Origin: Filomicrobium sp.
GTDB taxonomy: Bacteria > Pseudomonadota > Alphaproteobacteria > Rhizobiales > Hyphomicrobiaceae
Assembly: GCA_017792465.1 (NCBI GenBank)
Contig: CP051234.1
Span: 4,310,501 to 4,374,500, forward strand
Direction: 5' to 3'
DNA: 64,000 nt
This document shows positions 9,709-18,920 of this stretch, in pieces (position 1 is the stretch's first letter; every line of letters starts with the position of its first letter). A program made the translations under genes and the position numbers. The notes below the pieces were generated by a model, which searched no databases, was not told the DNA's origin, and was given only the letters and a program-made list of their open reading frames with translations.

Positions 9709-10368
9709 ATGGCTCAGAAACAGCAGGCCCAGGACGGGGCCAAGAAGAAAAAGGGTAAAGAGGAAGCCGGTGCCGAGATGGCGCCTGCCTCTCCACGCCC
9801 GGCTGACTACAAGCCGCGCCTGAAGGTGATCTACCAGGAGCAGGTTCGCTCGAGGCTGAAGGAGAAGTTCTCCTACGCCAACCCGATGATGATTCCGAAG
9901 ATCGATAAGATCGTTCTCAACATGGGTGTTGGTGAAGCCGTGTCGGACCGCAAGAAGGTCGAGAGCGCGAGCGGAGACCTTGCCAAGATCGCCGGCCAGC
10001 GTCCGGTCATCACACGGGCCCGCAAGTCGATCGCCGGCTTCAAGGTTCGCGAAGAAATGGCGCTTGGCGCCAAGGTGACGTTGCGCGGCGACCGGATGTA
10101 CGAATTCCTCGATCGTCTGGTGACGATCGCGATGCCGCGCATCAAGGACTTCCGCGGTCTGAACCCGAAGAGCTTCGATGGTCGCGGCAACTTCGCGATG
10201 GGTATCAAGGAGCACATCGTGTTCCCGGAAATCGACTACGACAAAGTCGACGAAGTCTGGGGCATGGACATCATCGTCTGCACGACGGCTCCAACGGATG
10301 ACGAAGCACGCGAATTGCTGAGGGAAATGAATTTTCCATTCCCGAAGCCGGTTGAAGCTGCGGCCTGA
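9709..10368 (+). CDS. rplE: 50S ribosomal protein L5 with Lys-rich N-terminal extension
   Basis: L5 binds 5S rRNA and contacts S13 across the subunit interface. The core from about residue 34 ([18 protein letters not shown], then [15 protein letters not shown]) is a complete L5. As annotated from the ATG at 9709 the protein has 219 residues, against about 180-185 usually, because of a lysine- and alanine-rich N-terminal stretch. An internal ATG at 9778 (AGGAAG about 11 bases upstream) would give 196 residues and is a real alternative; GAGAAGAG also precedes the upstream start. Which start is used cannot be settled by reading alone. Confidence 0.96.
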   Translation: MAQKQQAQDGAKKKKGKEEAGAEMAPASPRPADYKPRLKVIYQEQVRSRLKEKFSYANPMMIPKIDKIVLNMGVGEAVSDRKKVESASGDLAKIAGQRPVITRARKSIAGFKVREEMALGAKVTLRGDRMYEFLDRLVTIAMPRIKDFRGLNPKSFDGRGNFAMGIKEHIVFPEIDYDKVDEVWGMDIIVCTTAPTDDEARELLREMNFPFPKPVEAAA

Positions 10369-10481
10369 TCGGGCGCGGAGACTTACAATTGAATTTAGAG
10401 ACTGCCTTGGCGCATTGAATTGACAAGGCGGGATCTAAAGGACCTCGGGGTGGCCCCGAAAGGCCTTTGGAGAAAGCTTAG

Positions 10482-10787
10482 ATGGCGAAAGTCGGAAAGA
10501 AACAGAATAACCTCAAGCGCCGGAAACTCGTGGCGCAGTATGCCGAGAAGCGCAAGTCGCTGAAGGCTATTGCCAGCGATACTTCGAAGCCGATGGAAGA
10601 GCGTTTTGCTGCGCGCCTCAAGCTTGCCGAGCTGCCACGCAATTCGGCTGAAGTTCGTGTGCGCAACCGCTGTGAAATCACGGGCCGTCCGCGCGGTTAT
10701 TACCGGAAACTCAAAATGTGCCGGAACATGCTGCGTGAATTGGCAAGCCAGGGCCGCATTCCTGGTCTCGTGAAATCGAGCTGGTGA
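10482..10787 (+). CDS. rpsN: 30S ribosomal protein S14 (zinc-independent form)
   Basis: S14 is a late-assembling head protein. This 101-residue form lacks the paired CxxC zinc ribbon of the short S14 type and instead matches the long zinc-independent type. The conserved C-terminal half ([22 protein letters not shown], then [18 protein letters not shown]) is intact. The gap before it holds a hairpin (GGGG/CCCC stem near 10445-10460) flanked by AAAGG and CCTTT repeats, followed by the TTTGGAGAAAG ribosome-binding region. Confidence 0.98.
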   Translation: MAKVGKKQNNLKRRKLVAQYAEKRKSLKAIASDTSKPMEERFAARLKLAELPRNSAEVRVRNRCEITGRPRGYYRKLKMCRNMLRELASQGRIPGLVKSSW

Positions 10788-10800
10788 GGGGGATATAGCG

Positions 10801-11199
10801 ATGTCTATGAACGATTCACTTGGCGATATGCTAACCCGTATCCGCAACGCTCAGATGCGGCGTCGTCCTAAAGTCTCGACGCCCGCTTCCAACCTGCGCG
10901 GCCGGGTGCTGGACGTTTTGCAGACGGAAGGTTTCATCCGTGGTTACGTTCGCGTCGAACAAAAGGGTGAGCATCCGGAGTTCGAGATCGAGCTGAAGTA
11001 CTTCAACGGTCAGCCGGCGATCAAGGAAATCAAGCGCGTTTCCAAGCCTGGCCGCCGCGTGTACTCGCCGGTCAAGGATCTACCGACGGTTGCAAACGGT
11101 CTTGGTGTTTCGATCCTGTCGACGCCGCGCGGCGTGATGTCGGATGCACGCGCCCGCGAAGAGAACGTCGGCGGCGAAATCCTCTGCAACGTATTCTAA
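10801..11199 (+). CDS. rpsH: 30S ribosomal protein S8
   Basis: S8 binds 16S rRNA helix 21 and, in E. coli, represses spc operon translation at the rplE region. The 132-residue protein begins [20 protein letters not shown] and ends with the diagnostic [32 protein letters not shown] second in-frame ATG at codon 3 is an equally good family start. GAGGGGGATA precedes the start, 13 bases after rpsN. Confidence 0.98.
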   Translation: MSMNDSLGDMLTRIRNAQMRRRPKVSTPASNLRGRVLDVLQTEGFIRGYVRVEQKGEHPEFEIELKYFNGQPAIKEIKRVSKPGRRVYSPVKDLPTVANGLGVSILSTPRGVMSDARAREENVGGEILCNVF

Positions 11200-11238
11200 T
11201 CTGGGAGCCGGCCTCTCGTGCCGGTGGATGAAACGGTC

Positions 11239-11778
11239 ATGTCACGTATTGGTAAGAAACCAGTTGCAGTGCCGTCAGGCGTCACGGCTAAAATTGATGG
11301 TCAGACGGTTTCGGTGAAGGGATCGAAGGGCGAGTTGTCCTTCACGATTCCGGATAACTGCAGCGTTGAACAAACGGAAGACGGCATCGTCGTCAAGCCG
11401 CGCGAGGAAACCAAGCAGGCCCGCTCCATGTGGGGTATGTCGCGCACGCAGATTGCCAACCTCGTCGAAGGCGTTTCAAACGGCTTCAATAAGGTGCTCG
11501 AAATCCAGGGCGTTGGTTATCGTGCGGCGATGAAGGGCAAGGATCTGCAGCTCAGCCTCGGCTTCAGCCATGAGGTGGTGCATCAGATCCCGCAGGGTGT
11601 TCAAGTTGCGGTTTCCGGCGCCAAGCAGGAAATCGTCACGGTGAGCGGCATCGACAAACAGCTTGTCGGTCAGGTTGCTTCCGAGATCCGTGCCTATCGT
11701 CCGCCTGAGCCTTATCAGGGCAAGGGTGTCCGGTATCAGGGCGAATATATCTTCCGCAAGGAAGGCAAGAAGAAGTAA
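11239..11778 (+). CDS. rplF: 50S ribosomal protein L6
   Basis: L6 lies near the sarcin-ricin loop. The ATG at 11239 gives [19 protein letters not shown], the family N-terminus; the in-frame GTG at 11218 would add seven residues without family support. The 179-residue protein has both L6 repeats and ends with the conserved [21 protein letters not shown] segment and a lysine-rich tail. rplR starts 11 bases downstream. Confidence 0.98.
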   Translation: MSRIGKKPVAVPSGVTAKIDGQTVSVKGSKGELSFTIPDNCSVEQTEDGIVVKPREETKQARSMWGMSRTQIANLVEGVSNGFNKVLEIQGVGYRAAMKGKDLQLSLGFSHEVVHQIPQGVQVAVSGAKQEIVTVSGIDKQLVGQVASEIRAYRPPEPYQGKGVRYQGEYIFRKEGKKK

Positions 11779-11789
11779 GGACGAGAGAA

Positions 11790-12152
11790 ATGGCTTCGGT
11801 TTCGAAGGGATTCATCAAGCGGCGCGCTCGCGTGCGTCGTGCTTTGAAGAAGAAGTCCGATGGACGGCCGCGTCTTTCGGTCCACAGGTCTTCAAAGAAC
11901 ATCTATGCCCAGGTGATCGACGACGCGAACGGCAAGACCCTCGCTTCGGCTTCGACCCTGGAAAAGGATCTACGCTCCAGCCTCAAGACCGGGGCCGACA
12001 AGGATGCTGCGACTGCGGTCGGCAAGCTCCTGGCGGAACGGGCCAAGGCAGCGGGCGTATCGTCTGTGGTCTTTGACCGCGGCGGTTTCCTGTTTCATGG
12101 GCGCGTCAAGGCGCTCGCAGATGCTGCCCGCGAGGGCGGCCTAGAATTCTAA
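11790..12152 (+). CDS. rplR: 50S ribosomal protein L18
   Basis: L18 binds 5S rRNA together with L5. The 120-residue protein has a basic N-terminus ([20 protein letters not shown]) followed by the conserved [15 protein letters not shown] strand and the C-terminal [28 protein letters not shown], which is diagnostic. The start is preceded by AAGGACGAGAG. The order rplF-rplR-rpsE is standard. Confidence 0.98.
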   Translation: MASVSKGFIKRRARVRRALKKKSDGRPRLSVHRSSKNIYAQVIDDANGKTLASASTLEKDLRSSLKTGADKDAATAVGKLLAERAKAAGVSSVVFDRGGFLFHGRVKALADAAREGGLEF

Positions 12153-12170
12153 GCGAAGAGGAACGGAACT

Positions 12171-12749
12171 TTGGCACGTTCTCCAGAAGGTGGCCGCCGG
12201 GGCCGTGATCGCGAAGAGCGCGACAGCGAGTTTTCCGACAAGCTGGTACATATCAACCGCGTTGCGAAGGTCGTCAAAGGCGGCAAGCGCTTCGGTTTTG
12301 CTGCTCTCGTCGTCGTTGGCGATTTGAAGGGCCGCGTTGGCTTCGGCCACGGCAAGGCACGCGAAGTGCCCGAAGCGATCCGCAAGGCGACCGAGTCGGC
12401 TAAGCGCGATCTCGTTCGGGTTCCGCTTCGTGATGGACGCACGCTGCATCACGACAGCGTCGGTCGTCACGGTTCGGGCCGCGTGGTTCTGCGCTCGGCA
12501 CCTCCAGGTACCGGTATCATCGCAGGCGGTGCTATGCGCGCCGTTTTCGAAATGCTCGGTGTCCATGACGTCGTCGCCAAGTCACTGGGTTCGACCAACC
12601 CGTATAACGTCGTCCGCGCGACGATCGAGGCTTTGAAAGAGCAGGAAAACCCGCGCACCATCGCAGCCCGTCGCGGCTTGAAGGTGTCGGATATCGTTGC
12701 CCGCCGCCGCGATGCTTCGACGGCAGCTGAAGCACCGGCTGAGGCCTGA
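12171..12749 (+). CDS. rpsE: 30S ribosomal protein S5
   Basis: S5 acts in decoding fidelity and at the mRNA entry site. The start is a TTG at 12171, preceded by AGAGGAACGG, which gives [20 protein letters not shown], the alphaproteobacterial type of N-terminus. The double-stranded RNA-binding-like S5 domain ([20 protein letters not shown]) and the C-terminal domain ([20 protein letters not shown]) are complete. The length of 192 residues is normal. Confidence 0.97.
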   Translation: MARSPEGGRRGRDREERDSEFSDKLVHINRVAKVVKGGKRFGFAALVVVGDLKGRVGFGHGKAREVPEAIRKATESAKRDLVRVPLRDGRTLHHDSVGRHGSGRVVLRSAPPGTGIIAGGAMRAVFEMLGVHDVVAKSLGSTNPYNVVRATIEALKEQENPRTIAARRGLKVSDIVARRRDASTAAEAPAEA

Positions 12750-12830
12750 GGCAACGCTGAGACCTAACGATGCCCGCTAGAAGCTGCGTTTTAACTCGCG
12801 CTTTTTGGGTTTGCTGAGGAATTGAAGACG

Positions 12831-13022
12831 ATGACCGATAACGGCAAAAAGACGATCACGGTCCAGCAGATCCGCAGTGCGATCCGCCGGCCTGAAGTAC
12901 AGACGCAGACGCTGAAGGGGCTTGGTCTCAACAAGCTCCATCGCACCCGGACGCTGGAAGATACGCCAGCGGTGCGCGGCATGATTGCAAAGGTTCAGCA
13001 CCTGGTGCGCGTCGTCGAATAA
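12831..13022 (+). CDS. rpmD: 50S ribosomal protein L30
   Basis: L30 is a small 50S protein. The ATG at 12831 yields 63 residues beginning [20 protein letters not shown] and including the diagnostic [31 protein letters not shown] nine bases upstream is possible but less likely; TGAGGAATTG supplies the ribosome-binding site. It sits between rpsE and rplO as expected. Confidence 0.97.
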   Translation: MTDNGKKTITVQQIRSAIRRPEVQTQTLKGLGLNKLHRTRTLEDTPAVRGMIAKVQHLVRVVE

Positions 13023-13138
13023 TCGTTCGGCAATGCGCTTCTCGTCCAGGCGAAGATATAAGAATGATTTTGGAGCGGCTTGGTTGCCCATCGCGGGCCT
13101 CAGGTCAGCTCCAAAAACACTAAGGAGCTTGAAGTCCC

Positions 13139-13672
13139 ATGCGGCTCAATGAGATCAAAGATAATGCCGGCGCTAACAAAAAGCGCGTCCGCGTTGGCCG
13201 CGGCATCGGTTCGGGCGTCGGCAAGACCGGTGGCCGGGGTGTCAAGGGTCAGAAGTCCCGTACCGGCGTTGCGATCGGCGGTTTCGAAGGCGGCCAGATG
13301 CCGCTTTACCGGCGTTTGCCGAAGCGCGGCTTCAGCAAATGGCGCCGCAAGTCGTTCAACGAAGTCAGCCTGCAGCGTCTGCAGCAGGCCGTTGACGCGG
13401 GCAAGCTTACTGCCGGCGCCGATGTCGATGCCAAAGCCATGGTCGAAGCAGGTATCCTGCGCCGTCCGCTCGATGGCGTCCGCATCCTGGGAGTTGGCGA
13501 ACTGAAAGCGGCGCTGAAGTTGACGGTCGATCACGTGACGGCGTCGGCGAAAGAAGCGATCGAAAAGGCTGGCGGAACGGTGACGCTGATCGAGAAGAAA
13601 GTTCTCGAAGCTGACGAGCAAAAGCGCACCAAGTCCGCTGAGAAGAAAGCTGCGAAGGCAGCCGGCAAGTAA
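13139..13672 (+). CDS. rplO: 50S ribosomal protein L15
   Basis: L15 is a late-assembly 50S protein with an extended N-terminal arm. The arm ([20 protein letters not shown], then [17 protein letters not shown]) and the globular domain are clear. The 177-residue protein is slightly long because of a basic C-terminal tail ([18 protein letters not shown]). TAAGGAGCTTG precedes the ATG. The gap to secY, 215 bases, is the largest inside the spc part and carries two inverted repeats. Confidence 0.98.
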   Translation: MRLNEIKDNAGANKKRVRVGRGIGSGVGKTGGRGVKGQKSRTGVAIGGFEGGQMPLYRRLPKRGFSKWRRKSFNEVSLQRLQQAVDAGKLTAGADVDAKAMVEAGILRRPLDGVRILGVGELKAALKLTVDHVTASAKEAIEKAGGTVTLIEKKVLEADEQKRTKSAEKKAAKAAGK

Positions 13673-13693
13673 GCCGATTGAGGTCACATTGTT

Positions 13694-13719
13694 GCAACAT
13701 CTCGCCTGCGAGGTGTTGC
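13694..13719 (+). promoter_or_regulatory. Strong intercistronic hairpin between rplO and secY
   Basis: Arms 13694-13705 and 13708-13719 pair over 12 bases with one G-U pair. Sterically the loop is probably four bases rather than two. The following bases (CTTTGGCTTCG) are only weakly T-rich, so this is not a convincing terminator; it may be a processing or pausing site that lowers secY expression relative to the ribosomal genes. Confidence 0.5.
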
Positions 13720-13751
13720 CTTTGGCTTCGATCGTGGCCATCTGACCGGCA

Positions 13752-13782
13752 GCGCTTTAATGATCAGGAATGATTAGAGCGC
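13752..13782. repeat. Inverted repeat upstream of secY
   Basis: Arms 13752-13761 and 13773-13782 pair over 10 bases with one G-U pair around an 11-base loop. Its form resembles the short dispersed intergenic palindromes common in Hyphomicrobiales genomes, but only one copy was noticed in this window, so repeat-family membership is a guess. It overlaps a possible promoter region for secY-adk. Confidence 0.4.
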
Positions 13783-13887
13783 GGAACCGCGGGGGCTTCA
13801 AAGGGAAGAAGGCTTCGTTCCTGGTTCGGGCGTTCGCGCCACACGGTTACTGCAAACGAGCCTTTTGAGGCCGGGAGATACAACGTC

Positions 13888-15279
13888 ATGGTATCCGCTG
13901 CCGAGCAGCTTGCCCAAAACATGAACCTTTCCGCATTTGGAAAGGCCGAAGATCTGCAGCGGCGCATCTGGTTCACACTGGGTGCGCTTCTTGTTTATCG
14001 CTTGGGCACGTTCATTCCCATTCCGGGGATCAATCCGGAAGCCTTTGCAGAAACCTTCAACCGGGCGTCGACCGGTATTTTGGGCCTGTTCAACACCTTT
14101 GCGGGTGGCGCGGTTGAGCGGATGGCGATCTTTGCTCTCAACATCATGCCGTACATCTCCGCCTCGATCATCATGCAGCTGATGACCAGCGTGAATAAAC
14201 AGCTGGAGCAGCTGAAGAAGGAAGGCGAACAAGGCCGCAAGACGATCAACCAGTACACCCGGTATCTGACAGTGATGCTGGCGACGGTACAGGCTTACGG
14301 TATCGCCATCGGCCTGGAAGGCATGCAGACGCAAGCCGGCGCGGTGGTCATGGACCCGGGCTGGTTCTTCCGCATCTCGACGGTGATCACGCTGGTCGGC
14401 GGAACCGTATTCTTGATGTGGCTTGGCGAGCAGGTCACGCAACGCGGCATCGGTAACGGGATCTCGCTGATCATCTTCGCAGGTATCGTCGCGGGCATGC
14501 CAGCGGCTCTCGTCGGTCTCTTCGAGTTGTCGCGTCAGGGCTCGATTTCGATCATGCTGGTGTTTGGCGTGTTGGCGCTGATGGCGCTTGTCGTCTTGTG
14601 CATCGTGTTCATGGAACGTGCTCAAAGACGCCTCTTGATCCAGTATCCGAAGCGACAAGTCGGCAATCAGATGATGCAGGGGAATGCATCTCACCTTCCG
14701 CTGAAGCTCAACTCCGCCGGTGTCATTCCGCCGATCTTTGCCTCCTCGCTCTTGTTGATGCCGACGACGGCGGCCCAGTTCACGGCATCTCCCGATGCGA
14801 CCGGCAGCATGCAATGGCTGAACTACGTCGTGGCGCTATTGGGTTACGGTCAGCCGCTACATATGGCGATCTACGTCGGTTTGATCGTTTTCTTCGCGTT
14901 CTTCTATACGGCGGTCGTGTTCAATCCCCAGGAGACGGCCGACAATCTGCGCAAATATGGTGGATACATCCCAGGCATCCGTCCAGGCGCTAAGACAGCT
15001 GAATATATCGACTATGTACTGACACGCATTACGGTCGTCGGCGCGCTATACCTAGCAGCGGTCTGTTTGTTGCCGGAATTGATGATTGCCAACACGCCTG
15101 TGCCGTCTACCTTTGCAGCTGTACTTGGAGGAACCTCCTTGCTGATCGCTGTGAGTGTGACGATGGACACAGTCGCGCAGATTCAAAGTCATCTGTTGGC
15201 GCATCAGTACGAGGGACTGATCAAGAAAGCCCAACTCAAGGGCGCAACGCCTACATCTCGGAGGGGAAGACGCCGATGA
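13888..15279 (+). CDS. secY: Protein translocase subunit SecY
   Basis: SecY is the ten-helix channel of the Sec translocon in the inner membrane, working with SecE, SecG, SecA and YidC. The 463-residue protein begins MVSAAEQLAQNMNLSAFGKA, typical of alphaproteobacteria. It contains the plug region and the conserved LGTFIPIPGINPEAF, the RYLTVMLATVQAYGIA segment and the cytosolic PGAKTAEYIDYVLTRIT loop. A CCGGGAG motif precedes the ATG. Its stop overlaps the adk start (ATGA), the usual pairing. Confidence 0.98.
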   Translation: MVSAAEQLAQNMNLSAFGKAEDLQRRIWFTLGALLVYRLGTFIPIPGINPEAFAETFNRASTGILGLFNTFAGGAVERMAIFALNIMPYISASIIMQLMTSVNKQLEQLKKEGEQGRKTINQYTRYLTVMLATVQAYGIAIGLEGMQTQAGAVVMDPGWFFRISTVITLVGGTVFLMWLGEQVTQRGIGNGISLIIFAGIVAGMPAALVGLFELSRQGSISIMLVFGVLALMALVVLCIVFMERAQRRLLIQYPKRQVGNQMMQGNASHLPLKLNSAGVIPPIFASSLLLMPTTAAQFTASPDATGSMQWLNYVVALLGYGQPLHMAIYVGLIVFFAFFYTAVVFNPQETADNLRKYGGYIPGIRPGAKTAEYIDYVLTRITVVGALYLAAVCLLPELMIANTPVPSTFAAVLGGTSLLIAVSVTMDTVAQIQSHLLAHQYEGLIKKAQLKGATPTSRRGRRR

Positions 15280-15920
15280 ACCTAATCCTGCTAGGGCCGC
15301 CCGGCGCGGGCAAGGGAACGCAAGCCGAGCAAATTGCTGCAAAGCACGGTATCGTACAGCTCTCGACAGGTGAGATGCTGCGCGCTGCGGTCAAGGCAGG
15401 GACGGAAGTCGGTCTCAAAGCCAAAGCCATCATGGAATCGGGTGGACTGGTTTCTGACGATATCGTTGTGGGTATCATTTCCGAGCGGATCGACGAAGCT
15501 GATTGCGCCAACGGATTTATCCTCGATGGCTTCCCGCGCACATTGCCGCAGGCTGCCGCGCTTGAAAAATTGCTCGATTCCAAGGGCAAGACGCTGGATG
15601 CGGTGATCGAGCTCAAGGTTGACGACGAAGCGCTGATCGAGCGCATCACGGGGCGTTTCTCGTGCTCAAAGTGCGGGGCTGGTTACCACGATAAGTACAA
15701 AAAGCCCGCCAAAGACGGCGTGTGCGACAAGTGCGGATCGACCGAATTTACGCGCCGCGCGGACGATAACGAAGAGACCGTACGCAATCGTCTGATGGCG
15801 TATTATCGCGAGACGGCGCCGCTTATTGGCTACTATTTTGCGAAGGACCGTCACCAAAGCGTGGATGGCATGGCGCCGATCGATGAGGTGACAAAGCAGA
15901 TCGAAGCAATCCTGAGTTAG
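15276..15920 (+). CDS. adk: Adenylate kinase with Cys4 zinc lid
   Basis: Adenylate kinase interconverts ATP plus AMP and two ADP. The P-loop GPPGAGKGTQ is at residues 6-15, the AMP-binding DGFPRTLPQA is present, and the lid carries four cysteines (CSKCGAGYH and CDKCGSTEF), consistent with the zinc-binding, long-lid type. The length of 214 residues is normal. The start overlaps secY by four bases, so expression is coupled. The Cys4 lid is known in both Gram-positive and some Gram-negative enzymes; that it binds zinc here is inferred. Confidence 0.98.
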   Translation: MNLILLGPPGAGKGTQAEQIAAKHGIVQLSTGEMLRAAVKAGTEVGLKAKAIMESGGLVSDDIVVGIISERIDEADCANGFILDGFPRTLPQAAALEKLLDSKGKTLDAVIELKVDDEALIERITGRFSCSKCGAGYHDKYKKPAKDGVCDKCGSTEFTRRADDNEETVRNRLMAYYRETAPLIGYYFAKDRHQSVDGMAPIDEVTKQIEAILS

Positions 15921-15974
15921 AGGCTTGCTGCGGAAAGATCCGGCTTTCGGGCCGGTTGCGGTGAATTTCCGTCA

Positions 15975-16023
15975 TTGACGGCGGGAATTGCCGCGTATAG
16001 AACACTGGGATTTTCGGATCCCA
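15975..16023 (+). promoter_or_regulatory. Candidate promoter and leader hairpin for rpsM
   Basis: TTGACG at 15975-15980 and TATAGA at 15996-16001 resemble -35 and -10 boxes, although the 15-base spacer is shorter than the 16-18 usually seen. A perfect 6-bp hairpin (16006-16011 with 16018-16023) would lie at the very start of the transcript, and a second small hairpin follows at 16041-16053. Together these suggest separate transcription of the alpha (rpsM-rplQ) segment. Confidence 0.45.
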
Positions 16024-16159
16024 GAAGCTCGTGCAGGTTCGCAGTTTCACTGCGGCAACGGCCGGGTTTTTTGAAATAACCCAAACCCAATGTGGCGGTC
16101 GCCAGAGGTCGGCGGCGCGCCTCATTTCGGCTTTGGATCAGGCACCAGGAGAACGACAC

Positions 16160-16528
16160 GTGGCCCGCATCGCTGGCGTGAACATTCCAACGCAGAAGCG
16201 CGTTCCAATCGCACTTCAGTATATTCATGGTATTGGGGCAAAATTTGCTCACGAGATCTGCGACAAGGTGGGTATCCCACCTGAGCGCCGCGTCAACCAG
16301 TTGACGGACGCCGAAGTCCTGCAGATCCGCGAAGCGATCGACCGCGACTATCTCGTCGAAGGCGATCTGCGTCGTGAGACGGCAATGAACATCAAGCGCC
16401 TGATGGATCTGGGCTGCTATCGCGGACTTCGCCATCGTCGCGGTCTGCCGGTGCACGGTCAGCGCACGCACACCAACGCTCGGACCCGCAAGGGCCCGGC
16501 CAAGCCAATCGCAGGCAAGAAGAAATAA
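16160..16528 (+). CDS. rpsM: 30S ribosomal protein S13
   Basis: S13 contacts the P-site tRNA and bridges the subunits. A GTG at 16160, preceded by CCAGGAGAACG, gives [20 protein letters not shown], the family N-terminus; the frame is open upstream without similarity. The 122-residue protein has the helix-two-turn-helix core and the basic C-terminal tail [20 protein letters not shown]. It opens the alpha operon part of the cluster. Confidence 0.98.
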   Translation: MARIAGVNIPTQKRVPIALQYIHGIGAKFAHEICDKVGIPPERRVNQLTDAEVLQIREAIDRDYLVEGDLRRETAMNIKRLMDLGCYRGLRHRRGLPVHGQRTHTNARTRKGPAKPIAGKKK

Positions 16529-16674
16529 CGACCTGGGTGGGTTGCCATCAGGCGCCGATCAGATCTGGTTCGGGGTTGTTTTGTCCCGGGCCGTTTCGAT
16601 CTCAAGGCCCTGGGCACCTGAGCCGGTGTTAGTGGGACGAGCCCGGCGTAGATAGACAAGAAAGTAGCGAACAC

Positions 16675-17070
16675 ATGGCCAAGGAACAACAGCGCGGCAA
16701 AGTCCGCCGCCGCGAGAAAAAGAACATCTCGTCGGGCGTGGCGCACGTCAACGCCAGCTTCAATAACACGATGATCACGATCACCGACGCGCAGGGCAAT
16801 GCGATCTCGTGGTCGTCGGCCGGCATGATGGGCTTCAAGGGCTCGCGCAAGTCGACGCCTTTTGCGGCTCAGATGGCTGCTGAAGACGCCGGCCGCAAGG
16901 CGCAGGACCACGGCATGAAGGTGCTAGAAGTCGAAGTGACCGGTCCTGGTTCGGGACGTGAATCGGCGCTGCGTGCATTGCAGTCGCTGGGTCTGCAGAT
17001 CACTTCGATCCGCGACGTGACGCCGATCCCGCACAACGGCTGCCGTCCGCGCAAGCGCCGTCGCGTTTGA
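16675..17070 (+). CDS. rpsK: 30S ribosomal protein S11
   Basis: S11 lies on the platform near the mRNA exit site. The 131-residue protein contains the strongly conserved [18 protein letters not shown] and [20 protein letters not shown], and ends with the diagnostic [18 protein letters not shown]. The gap to rpoA (162 bases) holds two hairpins. rpsD is not present between rpsK and rpoA, as usual for this class. Confidence 0.98.
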   Translation: MAKEQQRGKVRRREKKNISSGVAHVNASFNNTMITITDAQGNAISWSSAGMMGFKGSRKSTPFAAQMAAEDAGRKAQDHGMKVLEVEVTGPGSGRESALRALQSLGLQITSIRDVTPIPHNGCRPRKRRRV

Positions 17071-17115
17071 CGTTCGCCCGGCTGGGGTCGTCCGCCCCCG
17101 GTTGAGGCTTTGCTC

Positions 17116-17166
17116 GCAGGCTGCCTTATGTGGCCTGCTCTGCCCGGTTTTTTCTACCGGGCTTTT
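17116..17166 (+). terminator. Tandem hairpins with T-run between rpsK and rpoA
   Basis: The first hairpin pairs 17116-17121 with 17133-17138. The second pairs 17142-17148 with 17156-17162 (7 bp, perfect) and is followed by TTTT. The second has the form of a weak intrinsic terminator inside the operon; partial termination or processing here could adjust rpoA and rplQ levels. Confidence 0.45.
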
Positions 17167-17232
17167 CGACTCTACAGACGCGAGCGCGCTGCCAGGCAGT
17201 GAAGCCCGTCTGCAATCAAAGAGGCTGAACCC

Positions 17233-18264
17233 GTGTCGATGACAACGATTATGCAAAAGAACTGGCAGGATCTCATCAAGCCGGCCAAGCTTGATATCGC
17301 GCCGGGGCGTGACAGCTCTCGGACGGCGACGATGGTTGCCGAGCCGCTGGAGCGCGGCTTCGGTATGACGCTCGGTAACGCGCTGCGCCGGGTCTTGCTG
17401 TCCTCGCTGCAGGGTGCTGCGGTCAAGACGGTGCAGATCGATGGCGTGCAGCATGAATTCACGTCGCTGGCCGGTGTCCGCGAGGACGTTACGCAGCTTG
17501 TTTTGAACGTGAAGGAAATCGCGCTGCGCCTGCACTCGGAAGGCCCCAAGCGCATGGTTTTGCGCAAGGAAGGCCCGGGTCCGGTTGTTGCCGGCGACAT
17601 CGAGACGGGATCGGAAGTCGATATTCTCAATCCCGATCACGTGATCTGCCATCTCGACCAGGGTGCCAACATCCGCATGGAGCTGACGGCCGATCTAGGC
17701 AAGGGTTACGTTCTGGCTGAACGCAACCGTCCGGACGATGCGCCGATCGGCCTGATCCCGATCGACAGCCTTTATAGCCCGGTCAAGAAGGTTTCCTACA
17801 AGGTCGAGCATACGCGCGAAGGCCAGGACCTCGACAAGGACAAGCTGACGATGCAGGTCGAGACCGATGGGTCGATCTCGCCGGAAGATGCGGTCGCTTT
17901 TGCTGCGCGCATCCTGCAGGACCAGCTGTCAGTCTTCATCAACTTCGAAGAGCCCAAGAAGGCGGAAGAAGAGCCACGCCATCCGGAGCTGTCGTTCAAT
18001 GCGGCGCTTCTCAAGAAGGTGGACGAGCTGGAGCTTTCGGTTCGCTCGGCAAACTGCTTAAAGAACGACAACATCGTCTACATCGGCGATCTCATCCAGA
18101 AATCGGAAGCCGAGATGCTGCGGACGCCGAACTTCGGGCGTAAGTCGCTCAACGAGATCAAGGAAGTTCTCGCCGCGATGGGTCTGCATCTGGGCATGGA
18201 AGTTCCCAACTGGCCACCCGATAACATCGAAGAGCTGGCAAAGCGCTTCGAAGACCAGTACTAA
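17233..18264 (+). CDS. rpoA: RNA polymerase subunit alpha
   Basis: The alpha subunit dimer nucleates RNA polymerase assembly, and its C-terminal domain binds UP elements and activators. I start it at the GTG at 17233, about 9 bases after an AGAGG sequence; an ATG two codons later is possible. The N-terminal domain shows [28 protein letters not shown], and the C-terminal domain carries [21 protein letters not shown] and [17 protein letters not shown]. The 343 residues fit the family. Confidence 0.98.
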   Translation: MSMTTIMQKNWQDLIKPAKLDIAPGRDSSRTATMVAEPLERGFGMTLGNALRRVLLSSLQGAAVKTVQIDGVQHEFTSLAGVREDVTQLVLNVKEIALRLHSEGPKRMVLRKEGPGPVVAGDIETGSEVDILNPDHVICHLDQGANIRMELTADLGKGYVLAERNRPDDAPIGLIPIDSLYSPVKKVSYKVEHTREGQDLDKDKLTMQVETDGSISPEDAVAFAARILQDQLSVFINFEEPKKAEEEPRHPELSFNAALLKKVDELELSVRSANCLKNDNIVYIGDLIQKSEAEMLRTPNFGRKSLNEIKEVLAAMGLHLGMEVPNWPPDNIEELAKRFEDQY

Positions 18265-18274
18265 GACGTATTGA

Positions 18275-18307
18275 AAATTGAGGTGGCTTTATTGGCCACT
18301 TCGATTT
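18275..18307 (+). promoter_or_regulatory. Strong intercistronic hairpin between rpoA and rplQ
   Basis: Arms 18275-18287 and 18295-18307 pair over 13 bases with two G-U pairs and a 7-base loop. There is no T-run after it, so an mRNA processing or stabilising element is more likely than a terminator. It begins 10 bases after the rpoA stop codon. Confidence 0.5.
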
Positions 18308-18411
18308 CAAAGGTTTGCCCTTTCCGCGAACGGCGGGTGGGGCCGGAAAGAAAACAACGAGGTGAGGCCAAAGAACCTCCCCGTAACAACCGAAGAGAAA
18401 AGGACTTTGAA

Positions 18412-18840
18412 ATGAGACACGGCAAACTCGGTCGTCGGTTTTCGCGCGACTCGGCGCATCGCCAGGCGATGCTTTCCAACATGGCAGCTTCCCTGATCCG
18501 CCACGAGCAGATCGTAACGACCTTGCCGAAGGCCAAGGATCTGAAGCGAGTCGTCGACAAGTACATCACGCTTGCCAAGCGCGGCGATCTCAACTCGCGC
18601 CGTCTTGCTGCTTCGCGTCTGCGTGACGAAGACATGGTCAAGAAGCTGTTCGATGTTCTGGCTGAGCGCTACAAGGATCGCAACGGCGGTTACACGCGCG
18701 TTCTGAAAGCCGGCTTCCGTTATGGCGATAGCGCGCCGCGCGCCGTCATCGAGCTTGTCGATCGCGACGAAAGCGTCAAGGGCAAGGAAGACCGTGAGCG
18801 TCACGAAGCCGAGATGGAAGAAGTCGAAGCTTCGGCTTGA
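18412..18840 (+). CDS. rplQ: 50S ribosomal protein L17
   Basis: L17 lies beside the tunnel exit. The ATG at 18412 gives [20 protein letters not shown], the family N-terminus; the open frame extends upstream through the hairpin region but without similarity. The 142-residue protein includes the conserved [20 protein letters not shown] and an acidic C-terminal tail. It is the last gene of the cluster, followed by a strong terminator. Confidence 0.98.
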   Translation: MRHGKLGRRFSRDSAHRQAMLSNMAASLIRHEQIVTTLPKAKDLKRVVDKYITLAKRGDLNSRRLAASRLRDEDMVKKLFDVLAERYKDRNGGYTRVLKAGFRYGDSAPRAVIELVDRDESVKGKEDRERHEAEMEEVEASA

Positions 18841-18879
18841 TGCTTGAACGATCCCGACGCGGATCGGCCTAGAAATTCA

Positions 18880-18920
18880 AAACGGCCCTGGAGCTTGTTG
18901 CTTCGGGGCCGTTTGCATTT
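18880..18920 (+). terminator. Rho-independent terminator after rplQ
   Basis: A 15-bp stem (18880-18894 with 18900-18914, two G-U pairs) with a 5-base loop ends in TTT and is followed by GCATTTT. This is a strong terminator for the whole ribosomal cluster. Confidence 0.8.

Noticed and set aside
13798-14814. 338-residue open frame opposite secY
   Set aside because: His/Arg/Asp-rich shadow frame; secY is certain on the plus strand.
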